DNA from: JADJOY01 sp046331705 [NCBI: bacterium]
GTDB lineage: Bacteria > JADJOY01
DNA length: 60,636 nucleotides
Direction of reading: 5' to 3'
Assembly (NCBI GenBank): GCA_046331705.1
Contig: JAXLQJ010000027.1
Coordinates: 37,317-97,952, forward strand
Position numbers and translations under genes: made by a program. Each line of letters begins with the position of its first letter. Positions within the stretch are counted from its first letter, which is position 1. Below the pieces are notes generated by a model. That model worked only from the letters and a program-made list of their open reading frames with translations, made no database searches and was not told the origin of the DNA. Positions 1 to 9,509 of the stretch are shown here, piece by piece.

Positions 1-1
1 T

Positions 2-271
2 CTGGTGACCTTGGGCCGCCTGCGTGCCACCGGGGCGCTTCCCACAGGGCTCGGCCTCACGCATTGGGATTACCTGAGCGGATTGCGCGGCGCGCGCGTC
101 CCGGCCCGCGCACTCGACCACTTCGCCGAGCTCAATCGCGAGTTCGACGACGCGTGGTACGGCCACGCGGCCATCGACCACGACCGCTTCGAGCGCTTTC
201 GCGCCACGACCCAGACGTTCCTCGAGGAGATGCGCCGATTCGTTCCCGGTACCTCCATCCCGGCCCCCTGA
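2..271 (+). CDS. DUF4129-type protein, C-terminal fragment
   Basis: Only the last 89 codons lie in the window; the 5' end is outside it. The visible part has the look of a DUF4129 C-terminal domain: a Gly-Leu-Thr-x-x-(D/E)-Tyr-Leu segment near residue 22, followed by a helix ending in an aromatic-Tyr-Gly pattern (AWYG) and a basic/aromatic tail. DUF4129 proteins are usually multi-pass membrane proteins with this soluble tail. The gene overlaps the following DUF4350 gene and leads a DUF4350-MoxR-DUF58 series, the context in which DUF4129 is normally found. The family call rests on this tail plus context, so it is probable rather than certain. Confidence 0.6.
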   Translation: MVTLGRLRATGALPTGLGLTHWDYLSGLRGARVPARALDHFAELNREFDDAWYGHAAIDHDRFERFRATTQTFLEEMRRFVPGTSIPAP

Positions 272-1380
272 TCGTCGTCCTGCTGGCGACGGTCGCGGCA
301 CTGTCGCTGCTCGAGCAGCGGGCGCCCTCGCCGTCGCGTTCGACGCTCAGCGCCGATCCCGCGGGAACGCAGGCGCTGTTTCGCGTGGTGCGCGAGCTCG
401 GCGTCGACGCGAAGCGGTGGCGCTCCGCGCACGAGGCGCTCGGCACCGAGCGCGGCTTGCTGGTGATCGTGGCGCCGTTCGAGGAGCCGCTCGATGCGCC
501 CGCCGCCAAGGCGGTCTTGGAATGGGTCGGGCGCGGCAACGCGCTGCTGCTCTTCACCGACGCGGGCGAGCCGCTGGCCTCCAAGACCGTGCCGTGGAGC
601 GACGGGCAGCTGCTCGAGCAGCTCGGCTGGGAGCATGGTGGCGTGCCGTTCGGGGAGCGCGCCGCCGACCCCGATCTCTCCGCGATCCTGGTGGGGAGCG
701 ACGCGGCCAACGACGCCACACTCGCGATTCCCTCGCCGCTGCTCGCGCCGGGGGAGCGGGTGCGAGGCGGTAGCGGCATTCGGCTCGCGGCGCCGCACGG
801 CGGCTGGGCGCCGCTGCTCGCGAGCGACGTCGGCACGCGCGGCTGGCTGCGTCGTCTCGAGCGCGGCGAGGTCGCGGTCATCGCGACACCGAGCATCGCG
901 GAGAATCGCTGGATCGATCGCGAGGCGAACCTCGCCTTCCTGTTGGCGCTCATCGATCGCCTGCGGCGCGAGGGCCCCGTGCTGTTCGACGAAACCGTCC
1001 ACGGTCACCGCGAGCTGCCGCCGGCGGCCGTCCTCGACGTCGGCGCGCGCCGCCTGGTCGCGGCACAGGTGCTGCTCGCGGCGCTGGTCTACGCGATCGC
1101 ACGGGGCCGGCGGCTGGGACCGCCGCTGGTGTCTGCCGCCGCGCGCTCGCGCTCGGTGGTGGAGCTCGCCGAATCGATGGGGGCTCTCTACCGGCGCGCC
1201 GACGTGAGCCGCGAGGTCCTCGCGAGCCTCGCGCACGAGCTGCGCGCCGCGGGACGCTCGACGCCGGCGCTCGACCTCGCGCTCACGCGCATGCTGCGCG
1301 CGCGTCGCGTCCGTCCGCGCGATCTGGTACGACTCGACCGCTTCATCACTCGCTCGAACCGACGGGAGAACGTCGCGTGA
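268..1380 (+). CDS. DUF4350 domain membrane protein
   Basis: About 370 residues with a hydrophobic N-terminal segment (residues 1-18), a soluble Rossmann-like DUF4350 region (about 20-230, with hydrophobic strands and a Gly-Asn turn), and a second membrane segment near 260-278 followed by a basic tail. DUF4350 proteins accompany MoxR ATPases and DUF58 proteins; their biochemical role is unknown. The start is uncertain. No ATG is in frame, so I place it at a CTG overlapping the previous stop; a GTG at 154 is the alternative and would overlap that gene by about 118 bases. The stop overlaps the MoxR start (GTGA), which indicates translational coupling in one operon. Confidence 0.72.
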   Translation: MIVVLLATVAALSLLEQRAPSPSRSTLSADPAGTQALFRVVRELGVDAKRWRSAHEALGTERGLLVIVAPFEEPLDAPAAKAVLEWVGRGNALLLFTDAGEPLASKTVPWSDGQLLEQLGWEHGGVPFGERAADPDLSAILVGSDAANDATLAIPSPLLAPGERVRGGSGIRLAAPHGGWAPLLASDVGTRGWLRRLERGEVAVIATPSIAENRWIDREANLAFLLALIDRLRREGPVLFDETVHGHRELPPAAVLDVGARRLVAAQVLLAALVYAIARGRRLGPPLVSAAARSRSVVELAESMGALYRRADVSREVLASLAHELRAAGRSTPALDLALTRMLRARRVRPRDLVRLDRFITRSNRRENVA

Positions 1381-2330
1381 ACGCATCCGTAGCCGAGATC
1401 GGACGTCGCCTCGCCGCGGCGGTGGAGCGCGTGGTGGTGGGCCAGCACGACGCGGTGTTCGAGCTCACCGTGGGCTGGCTGGCGGGCGGTCACGTGCTGC
1501 TCGAAGGCGTGCCGGGTCTCGCCAAGACGCTGCTGAGCCGAACCTTCGCCCGCGCGCTCGGGCTCGGCTATCGGCGCATCCAGTTCACTCCCGACCTCAT
1601 GCCCGCCGATGTCGTCGGAACGCAGGTTCTCGATCCACGCACCGGCACGTTCCATCTGGCGCGCGGGCCGGTGTTCACCGATTTCTTGCTCGCCGACGAG
1701 ATCAATCGCACGCCGCCCAAGACCCAGGCTGCGCTGCTCGAGGCGATGGAAGAGCGCCAGGTGACGCTCGACGGGGAGTGCCACGCGCTCTCGGATGCGT
1801 TCTTCGTGGTGGCGACGCAAAACCCCGTGGAGCTCGAGGGGACCTACCCGCTGCCGGAGGCGCAGGTCGACCGGTTCCTGATCCAGATCGTCCTCGGGTA
1901 TCCGAGCCTCGAGGAGGAGGTCGCGATGCTGGCGAGCCGGCGCTCGGCGGGCGCGCCCACCGACTTCGCGGCCCTCGGCCTGGTCCCGGTGCTCGAGCGC
2001 GGCGACATCGCCGAGCTGCACCGCGAGGTATCGGCGGTGCGCTGCGAGCCCGACGTGGTCGAGTACGTGGCGCGCCTCGCACGCGCCACCCGCGGCACGC
2101 GGCGTGTCGCTCTCGGCGCGAGCCCGCGTGCGGCGATCGCGCTCTTGTGGTGCGCGCGCGCGGTGGCCGCGCTGGCCGAGCGCGCATACGTCATCCCCGA
2201 CGACGTGAAGCGCATGGCGGAGCCGGTGCTGCGCCACCGGCTGGTCCTCGACCCGGCGGCGGAGATCGAGGGCGCGACGGTGGCGTCGGTGATTCGCGAG
2301 CTGCTGGACGTGGTGCCGGTTCCACGATGA
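1377..2330 (+). CDS. MoxR-family AAA+ ATPase
   Basis: A 317-residue AAA_3/MoxR ATPase. The Walker A loop (GVPGLAKT) lies near residues 44-51. Walker B with the DEINR signature lies near 105-109. The ATQNPVELEGTYPLPEAQ sensor segment near 145-160 is characteristic of MoxR, and a helical lid follows to the C-terminus. MoxR proteins act as chaperone-like ATPases for partners with von Willebrand or DUF58 modules. The GTG start overlaps the preceding stop, and the gene stop overlaps the DUF58 ATG (ATGA), so the three genes are translationally coupled. The substrate is not evident from the sequence. Confidence 0.95.
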   Translation: MNASVAEIGRRLAAAVERVVVGQHDAVFELTVGWLAGGHVLLEGVPGLAKTLLSRTFARALGLGYRRIQFTPDLMPADVVGTQVLDPRTGTFHLARGPVFTDFLLADEINRTPPKTQAALLEAMEERQVTLDGECHALSDAFFVVATQNPVELEGTYPLPEAQVDRFLIQIVLGYPSLEEEVAMLASRRSAGAPTDFAALGLVPVLERGDIAELHREVSAVRCEPDVVEYVARLARATRGTRRVALGASPRAAIALLWCARAVAALAERAYVIPDDVKRMAEPVLRHRLVLDPAAEIEGATVASVIRELLDVVPVPR

Positions 2331-3637
2331 CGCCGAGCCCGCGGCTGGCGCTGCTTGTGGCGCTGGCGACGTTGCCCGCCGCCGCGACGCTGGCGACGCC
2401 GGACGCTTACCCGGTGGCGGGCGCCGTGGATCTGGCGCTCGCCATCGTGGTCGCCGTCGCGCTTCTGCGACGATTGCCGGCCGCGCCCTTGCGTGTCGAG
2501 CGATCGATCGAGCCGGTCCAGTTCGTGCGCGGTGAGACGCGCGTGCGGCTCACGTTGGAGAATCGGAGCGATCGTTGGCTGCGCGCCGAGCTCCGCGACC
2601 TGACGCCGCTCGACGTGGACGCCCTCGACCTGCCGCTGGTCGCGGAGCTCGCGCCGGCGGGCCGCGCGGAGCTCTCGTATCGAGTGTCGTTCCCGCGCCG
2701 CGGCCGCCATCGCTTCGGCGATCTCTGGTATCGCGCCACCGATCGGCTCGGGCTGCTCGCCTTCGATAGCCGGGTCGCGCTCGACACCGAGGTGCGCGTC
2801 TATCCCGCGCCGCTCGCGTCGGGTGGAGGTGCCCTCGCGGTGACCCAGCTCACGCGCGAGGCGCACGGCGCGGGGCGCGCGCGCATTGCCAGCGAGGGCG
2901 CCGATTTCGCCGGGCTGCGCCAATTCGTGACGGGCGACGATCCGAGGCTCATCGACTGGAAAGCCTCGGCGCGCCGCGGTCGCGTCATCGTGCGGGAGGT
3001 GCGCCCCGAGCGCAATCAGCGCTTGCTGCTCATGATCGACCTGGGGCGCGCGCTTCATCCGCGCGTGGGCGTGGGAACCAAGCTCGACCGCGTGCTGGAA
3101 GCCGCCCACGAGCTGGCGGTGCTGGCGCTCGAGGCGGGAGACGAGGTGGGACTGCTGGCGTTCGGCGCCGAGGTGCGCGCGGCGCTGCCGCTCGCCCGCG
3201 GTCGCGGGCACCGCCGCAGGCTCCTCGACACGATGCTCGATCTCGCCTCCGAGCCCGTCGAGCCGCTCTATCCCGAGGCGTTCGCCGCGCTGGCGACGAT
3301 GGTGACACGGCGCGCGCTGGTGGTGCTCTTCACCGACGTGATCGCTCCCGACTCGTCGTTGACGGTGCTGAACGGCCTGGCGCGGCTCAGGCCGCGACAC
3401 CTGCCGATGTGCGTGACGGTCGCCGATGCGGAGCTGCTCCGTGCGGCGGAAGCGACGAGCCGCGACGTCGAGGACGTCTACACCAAGGTCGCGGCGCGTG
3501 CCTTGCTCGCCGACCAGCGCCGCGCGCTCGATCTCCTCGAGGCGAAGAGCGTGCTCACGGTTCACGTCCCTGCCGATCGCCTCGCCGCCGCAACCCTCGA
3601 CCGCTACCTGCACGTCAAGTACCGGGGACTTCTCTGA
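2327..3637 (+). CDS. DUF58 domain protein
   Basis: A 436-residue protein with two N-terminal hydrophobic segments (about residues 6-22 and 30-46), a beta-rich middle region, and the DUF58 core near 203-217 with the diagnostic GDDPRLIDWKASAR motif. A von Willebrand A-like fold with a DLG segment follows. DUF58 proteins are the standard partners of MoxR ATPases and have been linked to envelope stress or assembly of other complexes. I chose the ATG that overlaps the MoxR stop. It is the last gene of the operon; a strong hairpin starts six bases after its stop. Confidence 0.93.
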   Translation: MTPSPRLALLVALATLPAAATLATPDAYPVAGAVDLALAIVVAVALLRRLPAAPLRVERSIEPVQFVRGETRVRLTLENRSDRWLRAELRDLTPLDVDALDLPLVAELAPAGRAELSYRVSFPRRGRHRFGDLWYRATDRLGLLAFDSRVALDTEVRVYPAPLASGGGALAVTQLTREAHGAGRARIASEGADFAGLRQFVTGDDPRLIDWKASARRGRVIVREVRPERNQRLLLMIDLGRALHPRVGVGTKLDRVLEAAHELAVLALEAGDEVGLLAFGAEVRAALPLARGRGHRRRLLDTMLDLASEPVEPLYPEAFAALATMVTRRALVVLFTDVIAPDSSLTVLNGLARLRPRHLPMCVTVADAELLRAAEATSRDVEDVYTKVAARALLADQRRALDLLEAKSVLTVHVPADRLAAATLDRYLHVKYRGLL

Positions 3638-3642
3638 AGGCT

Positions 3643-3661
3643 GCGCGACCATCGGTCGCGC
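3643..3661 (+). terminator. Hairpin after the MoxR/DUF58 operon
   Basis: A perfect 8-bp stem, GCGCGACC against GGTCGCGC, with a three-base loop (ATC) starts six bases after the DUF58 stop. It lacks a run of T, so it may act as a Rho-assisted or stability element instead of a classic intrinsic terminator. Its position at the end of the operon and before the separately started thiolase gene supports a transcript-end role. Confidence 0.55.
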
Positions 3662-3765
3662 GTGCAGGGCCGTTGCCGGGGGACGTGTAGCCGCACCGCC
3701 GGCGTGGGGCGATGCTGACGCGAGGCAACGATGTGCGTCGGGGCGAGGCCGGAAGGAGGAACGAC

Positions 3766-4941
3766 ATGCGGGACGTGGTGATCGTGGCGGCGCAACGCAC
3801 GGCAGTCGGCAGTTTCCTCGGTGCCCTTGCGGCGGTGCCGGCGACCGAGCTCGGTGCGGTCGCGTTGCGCGCCGCCGTCGCTCGAGCCGGCGTGGCGGCC
3901 AGCGACGTGCAGGAGGTGTTCCTGGGCTGCGTGTTGCCCGCCGGCCTGGGGCAGGCGCCGGCCCGGCAGGCGGCGCTCGGCGCGGGGCTCGCCCAGTCGG
4001 TGCCGTGCACGACGGTGAACAAGGTGTGCGGGTCGGGGCTCCAAGCGGTGATTCTTGCGGCCCGCGCGATCGCGGCCGGTGAGGCCGAGGTGACCGCGGC
4101 GGGCGGGATGGAGTCGATGTCGAACGCGCCTTATCTCCTCCCGGCGCTGCGCGGCGGCGGGAAGATGGGGCATACCCAGGCCGTCGACTCCATGATTCAC
4201 GACGGCCTGTGGGACGTGTACAGCCAGCAGCACATGGGGCAATGCGCCGAGCTCTGCGCGCGCGAGAAGCACATCGGCCGCGCCGAGCAGGACGCGTTCG
4301 CCGCCGAGAGCTATCGCCGCGCGCTCGCGGCGCAGCAAGCGGGAGCGTTCGCCGACGAGATCGCGCCGGTCACGATCCGCGCACGCAAGGGTGAAACGGT
4401 CGTGGACCAGGACGAGGAGCCGGGGCGCGGCAACGTCGCGAAGCTCGCCGAGCTGCGTCCGGCGTTCGACAAGAGCGGCACCGTGACGGCGGGGAACGCC
4501 TCCTCGATCAACGACGGCGGCGCGGCCGTGGTGCTGATGTCGAAGGAGGAGGCCGCGCGGCGCGGGGCGCCGGTGCTGGCGAAGATCGTGGCCCACGGCT
4601 ACCACGCGCAAGCGCCCGAATGGTTCACGACCGCGCCGATCTTCGCCATCGAGCGCGCGTGCCAGCGCGCGGGCTGGGACCCGAAGGCGGTGGATCTGTG
4701 GGAGATCAACGAGGCGTTCTCGGTGGTGGCGCTCGCGAATCTCGCGGGTCTCGGCCTGGACGCCGCGCGCGTGAACGTCAACGGCGGCGCGGTGGCGCTC
4801 GGTCATCCGATCGGCGCGTCGGGAGCGCGGATCCTGGTGACGTTGCTCCACGCCATGGCGCGCCGAGGAGCGCGCACGGGCGGAGCGTCGCTCTGCATCG
4901 GCGGCGGTGAGGCGATCACGCTCCTGGTCGAGCGCGTCTGA
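3766..4941 (+). CDS. Acetyl-CoA C-acetyltransferase (thiolase)
   Basis: A 391-residue biosynthetic-type thiolase that condenses two acetyl-CoA to acetoacetyl-CoA, or does the reverse; it belongs to fatty-acid, PHB or ketone-body metabolism. The catalytic set is complete: nucleophilic Cys88 in NKVCGSG, His347 in ALGHPIGASG, and Cys377 in the C-terminal SLCIGGGEA motif. The GGMESMS segment typical of the family follows the first Cys by about 30 residues. I chose the ATG at 3766 because a clear GGAAGGAGG ribosome site sits just upstream; the upstream ATG at 3712 has none. It stands alone, with no other PHB or beta-oxidation gene nearby, so its physiological direction is not settled. Confidence 0.95.
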   Translation: MRDVVIVAAQRTAVGSFLGALAAVPATELGAVALRAAVARAGVAASDVQEVFLGCVLPAGLGQAPARQAALGAGLAQSVPCTTVNKVCGSGLQAVILAARAIAAGEAEVTAAGGMESMSNAPYLLPALRGGGKMGHTQAVDSMIHDGLWDVYSQQHMGQCAELCAREKHIGRAEQDAFAAESYRRALAAQQAGAFADEIAPVTIRARKGETVVDQDEEPGRGNVAKLAELRPAFDKSGTVTAGNASSINDGGAAVVLMSKEEAARRGAPVLAKIVAHGYHAQAPEWFTTAPIFAIERACQRAGWDPKAVDLWEINEAFSVVALANLAGLGLDAARVNVNGGAVALGHPIGASGARILVTLLHAMARRGARTGGASLCIGGGEAITLLVERV

Positions 4942-4974
4942 CGTCGGCGACTCGGATCGCTGCGCGTGCCGCGG

Positions 4975-6828
4975 TCACTCGATCGCGGCCGGCGCGGCTA
5001 CATCGCGTCGCAGCGCGTACACGGTGGCGTTCGCGTCGCCGTAGACTCGCTCGAAGAACCGCGCTGCTTCGGGGTCGTCGTCGATCGGTAGCCTCAGCGT
5101 CTTCGCGGCCGGCACGAGCAGATGATCGGCGCCGAGGGCGCGGAGCTCGCGCGCCAGTGCCGCCGCGTCGCCGGACGCGGCGATCACCCGGGCGTAGCTC
5201 GCCGGTCCCACCCAATCCCCTTGGAATCGACCGGCGGCGAAGTCGACCATCCGCTCGGCCTCGAGCGCCCACAGCGAGTAGTCGCTGCCGTGGGTGCGGT
5301 CGAGCCACGCGATCGCCGCGTGGAGTGGAAGGCTGCGCGAGAGGTAGCGTTCGCGCGCGGCGGCGTCGACCGGCAGCGCGCCGTTGCGAGCGACGGTGAA
5401 GAGGCCGTACGCCCAGCCGGGCGCGACGCACGCGATCAGCAGCACCCGCGTCAGGCGCCGCGCCCACGCCCGCGTCGCCGTCCACGTGACGATCGTTCCC
5501 GCGCTCGCGAGACTCGCGAGCGGCAGCACCATCACCAGGTAGCCCGAGTTCCGAGGCAGCCACGAGCAGCAGAGCGCGTACGCCGCGGTGATGCCGAGCC
5601 AGCCTCGTAGCCGAGCGTCGCGGACCGCGGCGATCACCGCCAGCGGCAGCGCCAGTGCGTACACGGGGGAAAGCGGCGGTAGCCACGAGAGCGCGCGGCG
5701 CGAGAACACCATGTCCCAGGGAAGCCGCACCGCGCGCAGCAGCCGCTCGAGGAGGGAAACCGCGGGCTCCGCGCCTGCCTGCCACGGGTTGGCACCGAAG
5801 ACGGAGGTCGCGTAGGGGAAGAGCGGGTTGCCGGTCGCGAGCCAGATCTGGCCGTACCACGGAGCGAGCGCCGCGATCGCGACGGCGGCGAAGAGCGCCG
5901 CGACACGGCATCGTGCGCCGCGGCGGGTCGCGCCGCCGCGCGGCGCCATCACGAGTAGCGCCACGACGGCGAGCACGTAGAGGCCGAGATACTTCACATC
6001 CGCGGCGCTCGCCGCCAGCGCCGCGGAGATCACGACCCAACGCCGATCGGCCGAGGCGCGCCAGCGTTCCGCGGCGAAGAGCGCTCCGGTCGCGAAGAGG
6101 GTGAGCGGCCCCTCCACGTGGCAGACCGCCGCCAGGTAGGCGACCAGCGGATTGCCGAGCAACATCGCGGCCGCGAGCAGGCCGGCCCTGGGCGCTTCCG
6201 GAAAGGCGCGCCGGCCCCATGCCACGAGCCACGCCGCCGTCACCGCGAGACAGAGGACGCCGACACCGCGCGCCGCGACGTCGGGACCCAGCAACATCGT
6301 CGCCGCGAACAGCACCTCGGCCGCTTGCGGAAACACCGGGAACCGCAAGTCCGCCAGAAACGGCAGGCGTCCGGTCGCGACGAACGCCCGCGCGAAAGGC
6401 AGGTGGTACATCGTCGCGTCGAACGCGGTATCGGGGTAGAGCGCGGGAGCCACGAAGGGCGTCGCAAGGAGCAGCGCGGCGATGGGCCACGCGGCTGGGT
6501 TGCCCGGTCTCGTCGCGGCGAGTCGCCACGCCGCGAGCCCACGGCGCCATCCCGCGTGGTTCCAGACGTGGATGGCGAGCCCGAGCGCGAGCACCGCTGG
6601 GCGCGACAAGCCGCCCACGAGCCCGAGCAACCCGAGCGCGTGCGCGAGCGCCGCGAGCCCGAGCGTGAAGGCGAGCGCAAGCCGTTCGAGGGGGTCCTGA
6701 GCCGCGAGCCGCGACACCTCCAGCAGCCGGCGGCCGAGCGCCCACGCCGTTGCGGCCACGAGCCCGAGCGCGAGCGCGAATCCGCCCATCAGGCGCATCA
6801 GCGCGAGGAAGTCGACGGGGTCGATCAT
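4975..6828 (-). CDS. GT-C type membrane glycosyltransferase
   Basis: A 617-residue protein with about a dozen hydrophobic segments, built like ArnT/PMT-family (GT39-like, GT-C fold) enzymes that transfer sugars from polyprenyl-phosphate donors on the outer face of the inner membrane. An early acidic loop near residues 135-150 (YPDTAFDATMYHLPFA) matches the luminal Asp/Glu loop where GT-C enzymes bind donor and metal. A soluble, Arg- and Asp-rich C-terminal tail (about 520-617) follows the last membrane helix. I chose the ATG at 6828; an upstream extension encodes low-quality Arg/Ser-rich sequence. It converges on the thiolase gene. Donor and acceptor are unknown. Confidence 0.75.
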   Translation of the reverse strand: MIDPVDFLALMRLMGGFALALGLVAATAWALGRRLLEVSRLAAQDPLERLALAFTLGLAALAHALGLLGLVGGLSRPAVLALGLAIHVWNHAGWRRGLAAWRLAATRPGNPAAWPIAALLLATPFVAPALYPDTAFDATMYHLPFARAFVATGRLPFLADLRFPVFPQAAEVLFAATMLLGPDVAARGVGVLCLAVTAAWLVAWGRRAFPEAPRAGLLAAAMLLGNPLVAYLAAVCHVEGPLTLFATGALFAAERWRASADRRWVVISAALAASAADVKYLGLYVLAVVALLVMAPRGGATRRGARCRVAALFAAVAIAALAPWYGQIWLATGNPLFPYATSVFGANPWQAGAEPAVSLLERLLRAVRLPWDMVFSRRALSWLPPLSPVYALALPLAVIAAVRDARLRGWLGITAAYALCCSWLPRNSGYLVMVLPLASLASAGTIVTWTATRAWARRLTRVLLIACVAPGWAYGLFTVARNGALPVDAAARERYLSRSLPLHAAIAWLDRTHGSDYSLWALEAERMVDFAAGRFQGDWVGPASYARVIAASGDAAALARELRALGADHLLVPAAKTLRLPIDDDPEAARFFERVYGDANATVYALRRDVAAPAAIE

Positions 6829-6939
6829 CGCTCGGGTCGCTCGCTGGGACCGGCCGGCGGGGGCGAGGCCCTGCTCCGCGTCGAGTCGGGACGTCGTTCG
6901 CTCGGCGCGTTGGTCCGGCGAATCCGAATGCACCGGTCG

Positions 6940-6967
6940 TTGCGTAGGGGGAGCGGAGACGGATAAT
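6940..6967 (+). promoter_or_regulatory. Possible sigma-70 type promoter
   Basis: TTGCGT at 6940-6945 and GATAAT at 6962-6967 are separated by 16 bases. The second box matches five of six consensus -10 bases; the first matches only three of six. It lies in the divergent gap between the glycosyltransferase and the esterase. A start about seven bases downstream would leave a leader of only ten bases before the esterase ATG, which has no visible ribosome site, so a near-leaderless transcript is implied. Confidence 0.35.
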
Positions 6968-6983
6968 CCATGGCCCTCGACGC

Positions 6984-8036
6984 ATGAAACGATTCGCGTT
7001 CCTTCCGTTCCTGATCGTGTCGCTCGCCGGCGGCCGTCCGGCCGTCGCTGCGGATGCCTGCGATCCGCGCACGGGCAGCGCACCGGCCGAGGTCTTTCTC
7101 GGGCCCCATGGCGAGCAGTTCTATCCCGAGAACGACTCCTGCCCCGATCACATCGTGCCGCCGAGCTGCGTCGGCGGCACTCGACTCACCTACCGCGACG
7201 AGCGCGATCCCCTGGGTCTCGTTCGTTACGCGTGCGTCAGCACGACGGACACGACCCGCGCGCTGCCGCTCCTGGTGTTCCTGCATCCGTCGCGCATCGA
7301 CTCGGTGGACTACGTGTTCGGGGGTTCGAACGGCCGGCGTCCCGCGACCGAGCTGCTCGAGCGCGCGGCCACGGACACGCTCGGACGTGGTCGAGGCTAC
7401 GTGTTGCTGGCGCCGCAGGGTCGCTGCCTGCGCGCTCCCTCCGAATCGTCGGGCGACGGGGTGCGGTTCGACGTCTTCTACAAGGACCGCGACCAGAACC
7501 TCGACATTCGCGCCATCCGCGCCTTCATCCAGCAGGTCCGCGCGCGGCGCACCGTGGACGAGCAGGGGCGAGCGGTCGCGCTCGATTCGGTGCTGCCGCC
7601 GATCGACGGCAAGCGGATCTATCTCATGGATTGGTCGAACGGCGGTTACATGGCTCATCTGCTGGCGCTGCTGTGGCCGAAGGAGTTCGCCGCGGCGGCC
7701 TCCTTCGCCGGCGCGGACCCGTTCGCGCGACCGCCGTGCCCGATTCCGTATCCGAGCGTCGAGCGCAAGCCGCCGATCGCGGTGGTCCACGCCGAATGCG
7801 ATCCGGTGCTCGCGTGCAGCGAGGTGGAGGATTGGTTCGCCGCGCTGAGCCGTCAGGGCTGGCCATCGGCCTCGTTGCTCGACGTGGTGACGGATCCGAG
7901 CCACGTGCAGCGGGTGCGCGAGTGCCAGTCCCAGTCGGCGAGCCGCCAGCGCCAATGTCCCGCCGCAGCGCATTTCCTCTACGCCAACCCGCAGATCCCC
8001 ACGATGTTCGAGTTCTTGCGGCGAGCGCACCTATGA
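6984..8036 (+). CDS. Secreted alpha/beta hydrolase (PHB depolymerase/feruloyl esterase-like)
   Basis: A 350-residue exported esterase. The N-terminus is a signal peptide (basic start, hydrophobic core, cleavage near residue 23 after AVAA). The mature part has the LLVFLHP strand and oxyanion region near residue 97 and a nucleophile elbow DWSNGGYMA with Ser218, the arrangement of LpqC/poly(3-hydroxybutyrate) depolymerase-type esterases. Six or more Cys residues in the mature region suggest disulfides in the periplasm. Its stop overlaps the ATG of the following lipoprotein gene (ATGA), so the pair is probably co-translated. The true substrate cannot be read from the sequence; PHB, aryl esters or other esters are all possible. 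Confidence 0.75.
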   Translation: MKRFAFLPFLIVSLAGGRPAVAADACDPRTGSAPAEVFLGPHGEQFYPENDSCPDHIVPPSCVGGTRLTYRDERDPLGLVRYACVSTTDTTRALPLLVFLHPSRIDSVDYVFGGSNGRRPATELLERAATDTLGRGRGYVLLAPQGRCLRAPSESSGDGVRFDVFYKDRDQNLDIRAIRAFIQQVRARRTVDEQGRAVALDSVLPPIDGKRIYLMDWSNGGYMAHLLALLWPKEFAAAASFAGADPFARPPCPIPYPSVERKPPIAVVHAECDPVLACSEVEDWFAALSRQGWPSASLLDVVTDPSHVQRVRECQSQSASRQRQCPAAAHFLYANPQIPTMFEFLRRAHL

Positions 8037-9487
8037 GAGCCTCGCTGCTCGGTGGCTTGCTCGCCGTTGTCGTCGCCGTCGCTGCGGGGTGCGGAGGCGA
8101 CGGCGGCGCGAGCGGGCTCGGTGCGCCGCCCGCGGGTGAGTTGGTGGACGGTTCTGCGCTCGGCGACGGCCGGGTGGTGGGGGTGGGGCACGAGCGGCGC
8201 GACGGCCAGTCGCAAGCGCTGCTGGTGGTCGTCGACGGCGACGGGAATCTCGAGTGGCGCGCGGGCTTGCCTGCGATCGGCGAAGAGCGCTCGGGTCATT
8301 TCGACGCGGTCGCGGTGCCGAGCGACGGCGAGCCGCCGACGATCTACGCAGCCGGGCGGGCCATGCGCACCAGCGACCGTCGCGAGAGTGGCGTGGTGGT
8401 CGCGTTCCGCGACGACGGCGAGACGCTGTGGGAGAGCGTTCCGTGGCCGGACGGGCCGAGTGAGATCGAGGCGTTGCGCATCGTCGGCGACGATCTCTTC
8501 GTCACCGGCTTCGCCGAGGTGGCGGTCGCGGATGGGCCGAGCGCACGCGGAATGCTGGTCGCGCGCGTGGCCCGCGACAGCGGCGCGGTGGAATGGGTGG
8601 ACGTGCTCGAGTCGCAGGCGGATCCGCTCGGCTTCACCGCGGGGGTGTCCATCGACGTCAGCGAGCGCGGCTACGTCGGGGCGGCGGGATTCGCGTCACC
8701 CGGCAACGGGCGCGCGGGGTGGCTCGTCGGCATGTGGAACGCGGCCGGCGAGCGGCTGTGGGAGTCACTGCGCACCGCTCCCGGAAGCGCGGATCTCGGG
8801 TGGGAGGGCGGCGATCTGAACGTCGCTCACGAGGGCCGCTTCGACGCGCAGGACGGGTTCCTGGTGATCGGCGACGTGTTCTCGGGACGCGAAGGATCCG
8901 ACATGTCGTTGGTCCGCTACGCGCCGGACACGGGAGTGATCGGGTTCGAGGTGGTGCGCGGCGCGGCGCTCGCTTCGGGTGGCGCGAGCTTCGACGAGGG
9001 CACGGCGCTCGTCACCCGCGGCGAGCGTGCGTGGGTGGGCTACAGCGTCGCCAACGAGGACTCCGGGCCTGCGCTCTGGGAGGCGTTCGCGGCGCTCTAC
9101 GACACGACGACTGGCGAGCGGCTGTGGGAGGTCCCGTTCGGTGGCGTCAGCGCTTCCGGCGAGACCGTTCTGGACCTGGCGCTCGACGAGGCCGGAGATC
9201 TCCACGCGGCGGGCAGCACCTCGGACGCCGGCGGTGTCGGCAAGCATTTCACGGTGGCGAGATGGGACGGCGAGGGCGAGCCGCTGTGGATCACCGAGGT
9301 CGACGTGCCGGGAAGCGACTCGCTCGACGACGACGAGGCCACGCACCTGGTGATCGAACCGTCGGGCGATGTCTGGGCGTTCGGCCGTCTGGACGCGGGT
9401 GACGGTGTGGAAGTGCCCGCGATCTGCCGCGTGGCGGCGGATGGACGGCTGCTGTGGTCGTACCCGGCGGGCGCGCGCGCCCGTTGA
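8033..9487 (+). CDS. Lipoprotein, predicted beta-propeller
   Basis: A 484-residue predicted lipoprotein. Residues 1-20 form a signal peptide with a lipobox-like VAAGC ending, followed by a short Gly/Asp/Ser linker. The remainder is made of repeating beta-strand units that end in Leu-Trp-Glu or similar (for example GERLWE at two places and EPLWITE), spaced roughly as blades of a PQQ-like or Kelch-type propeller. No catalytic motif is visible. It is translationally coupled to the upstream secreted esterase and is likely anchored at the outer membrane. I do not recognise a specific family beyond the fold. Confidence 0.65.
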   Translation: MRASLLGGLLAVVVAVAAGCGGDGGASGLGAPPAGELVDGSALGDGRVVGVGHERRDGQSQALLVVVDGDGNLEWRAGLPAIGEERSGHFDAVAVPSDGEPPTIYAAGRAMRTSDRRESGVVVAFRDDGETLWESVPWPDGPSEIEALRIVGDDLFVTGFAEVAVADGPSARGMLVARVARDSGAVEWVDVLESQADPLGFTAGVSIDVSERGYVGAAGFASPGNGRAGWLVGMWNAAGERLWESLRTAPGSADLGWEGGDLNVAHEGRFDAQDGFLVIGDVFSGREGSDMSLVRYAPDTGVIGFEVVRGAALASGGASFDEGTALVTRGERAWVGYSVANEDSGPALWEAFAALYDTTTGERLWEVPFGGVSASGETVLDLALDEAGDLHAAGSTSDAGGVGKHFTVARWDGEGEPLWITEVDVPGSDSLDDDEATHLVIEPSGDVWAFGRLDAGDGVEVPAICRVAADGRLLWSYPAGARAR

Positions 9488-9509
9488 GCGATCCCGCCGC
9501 GTCCGCCGC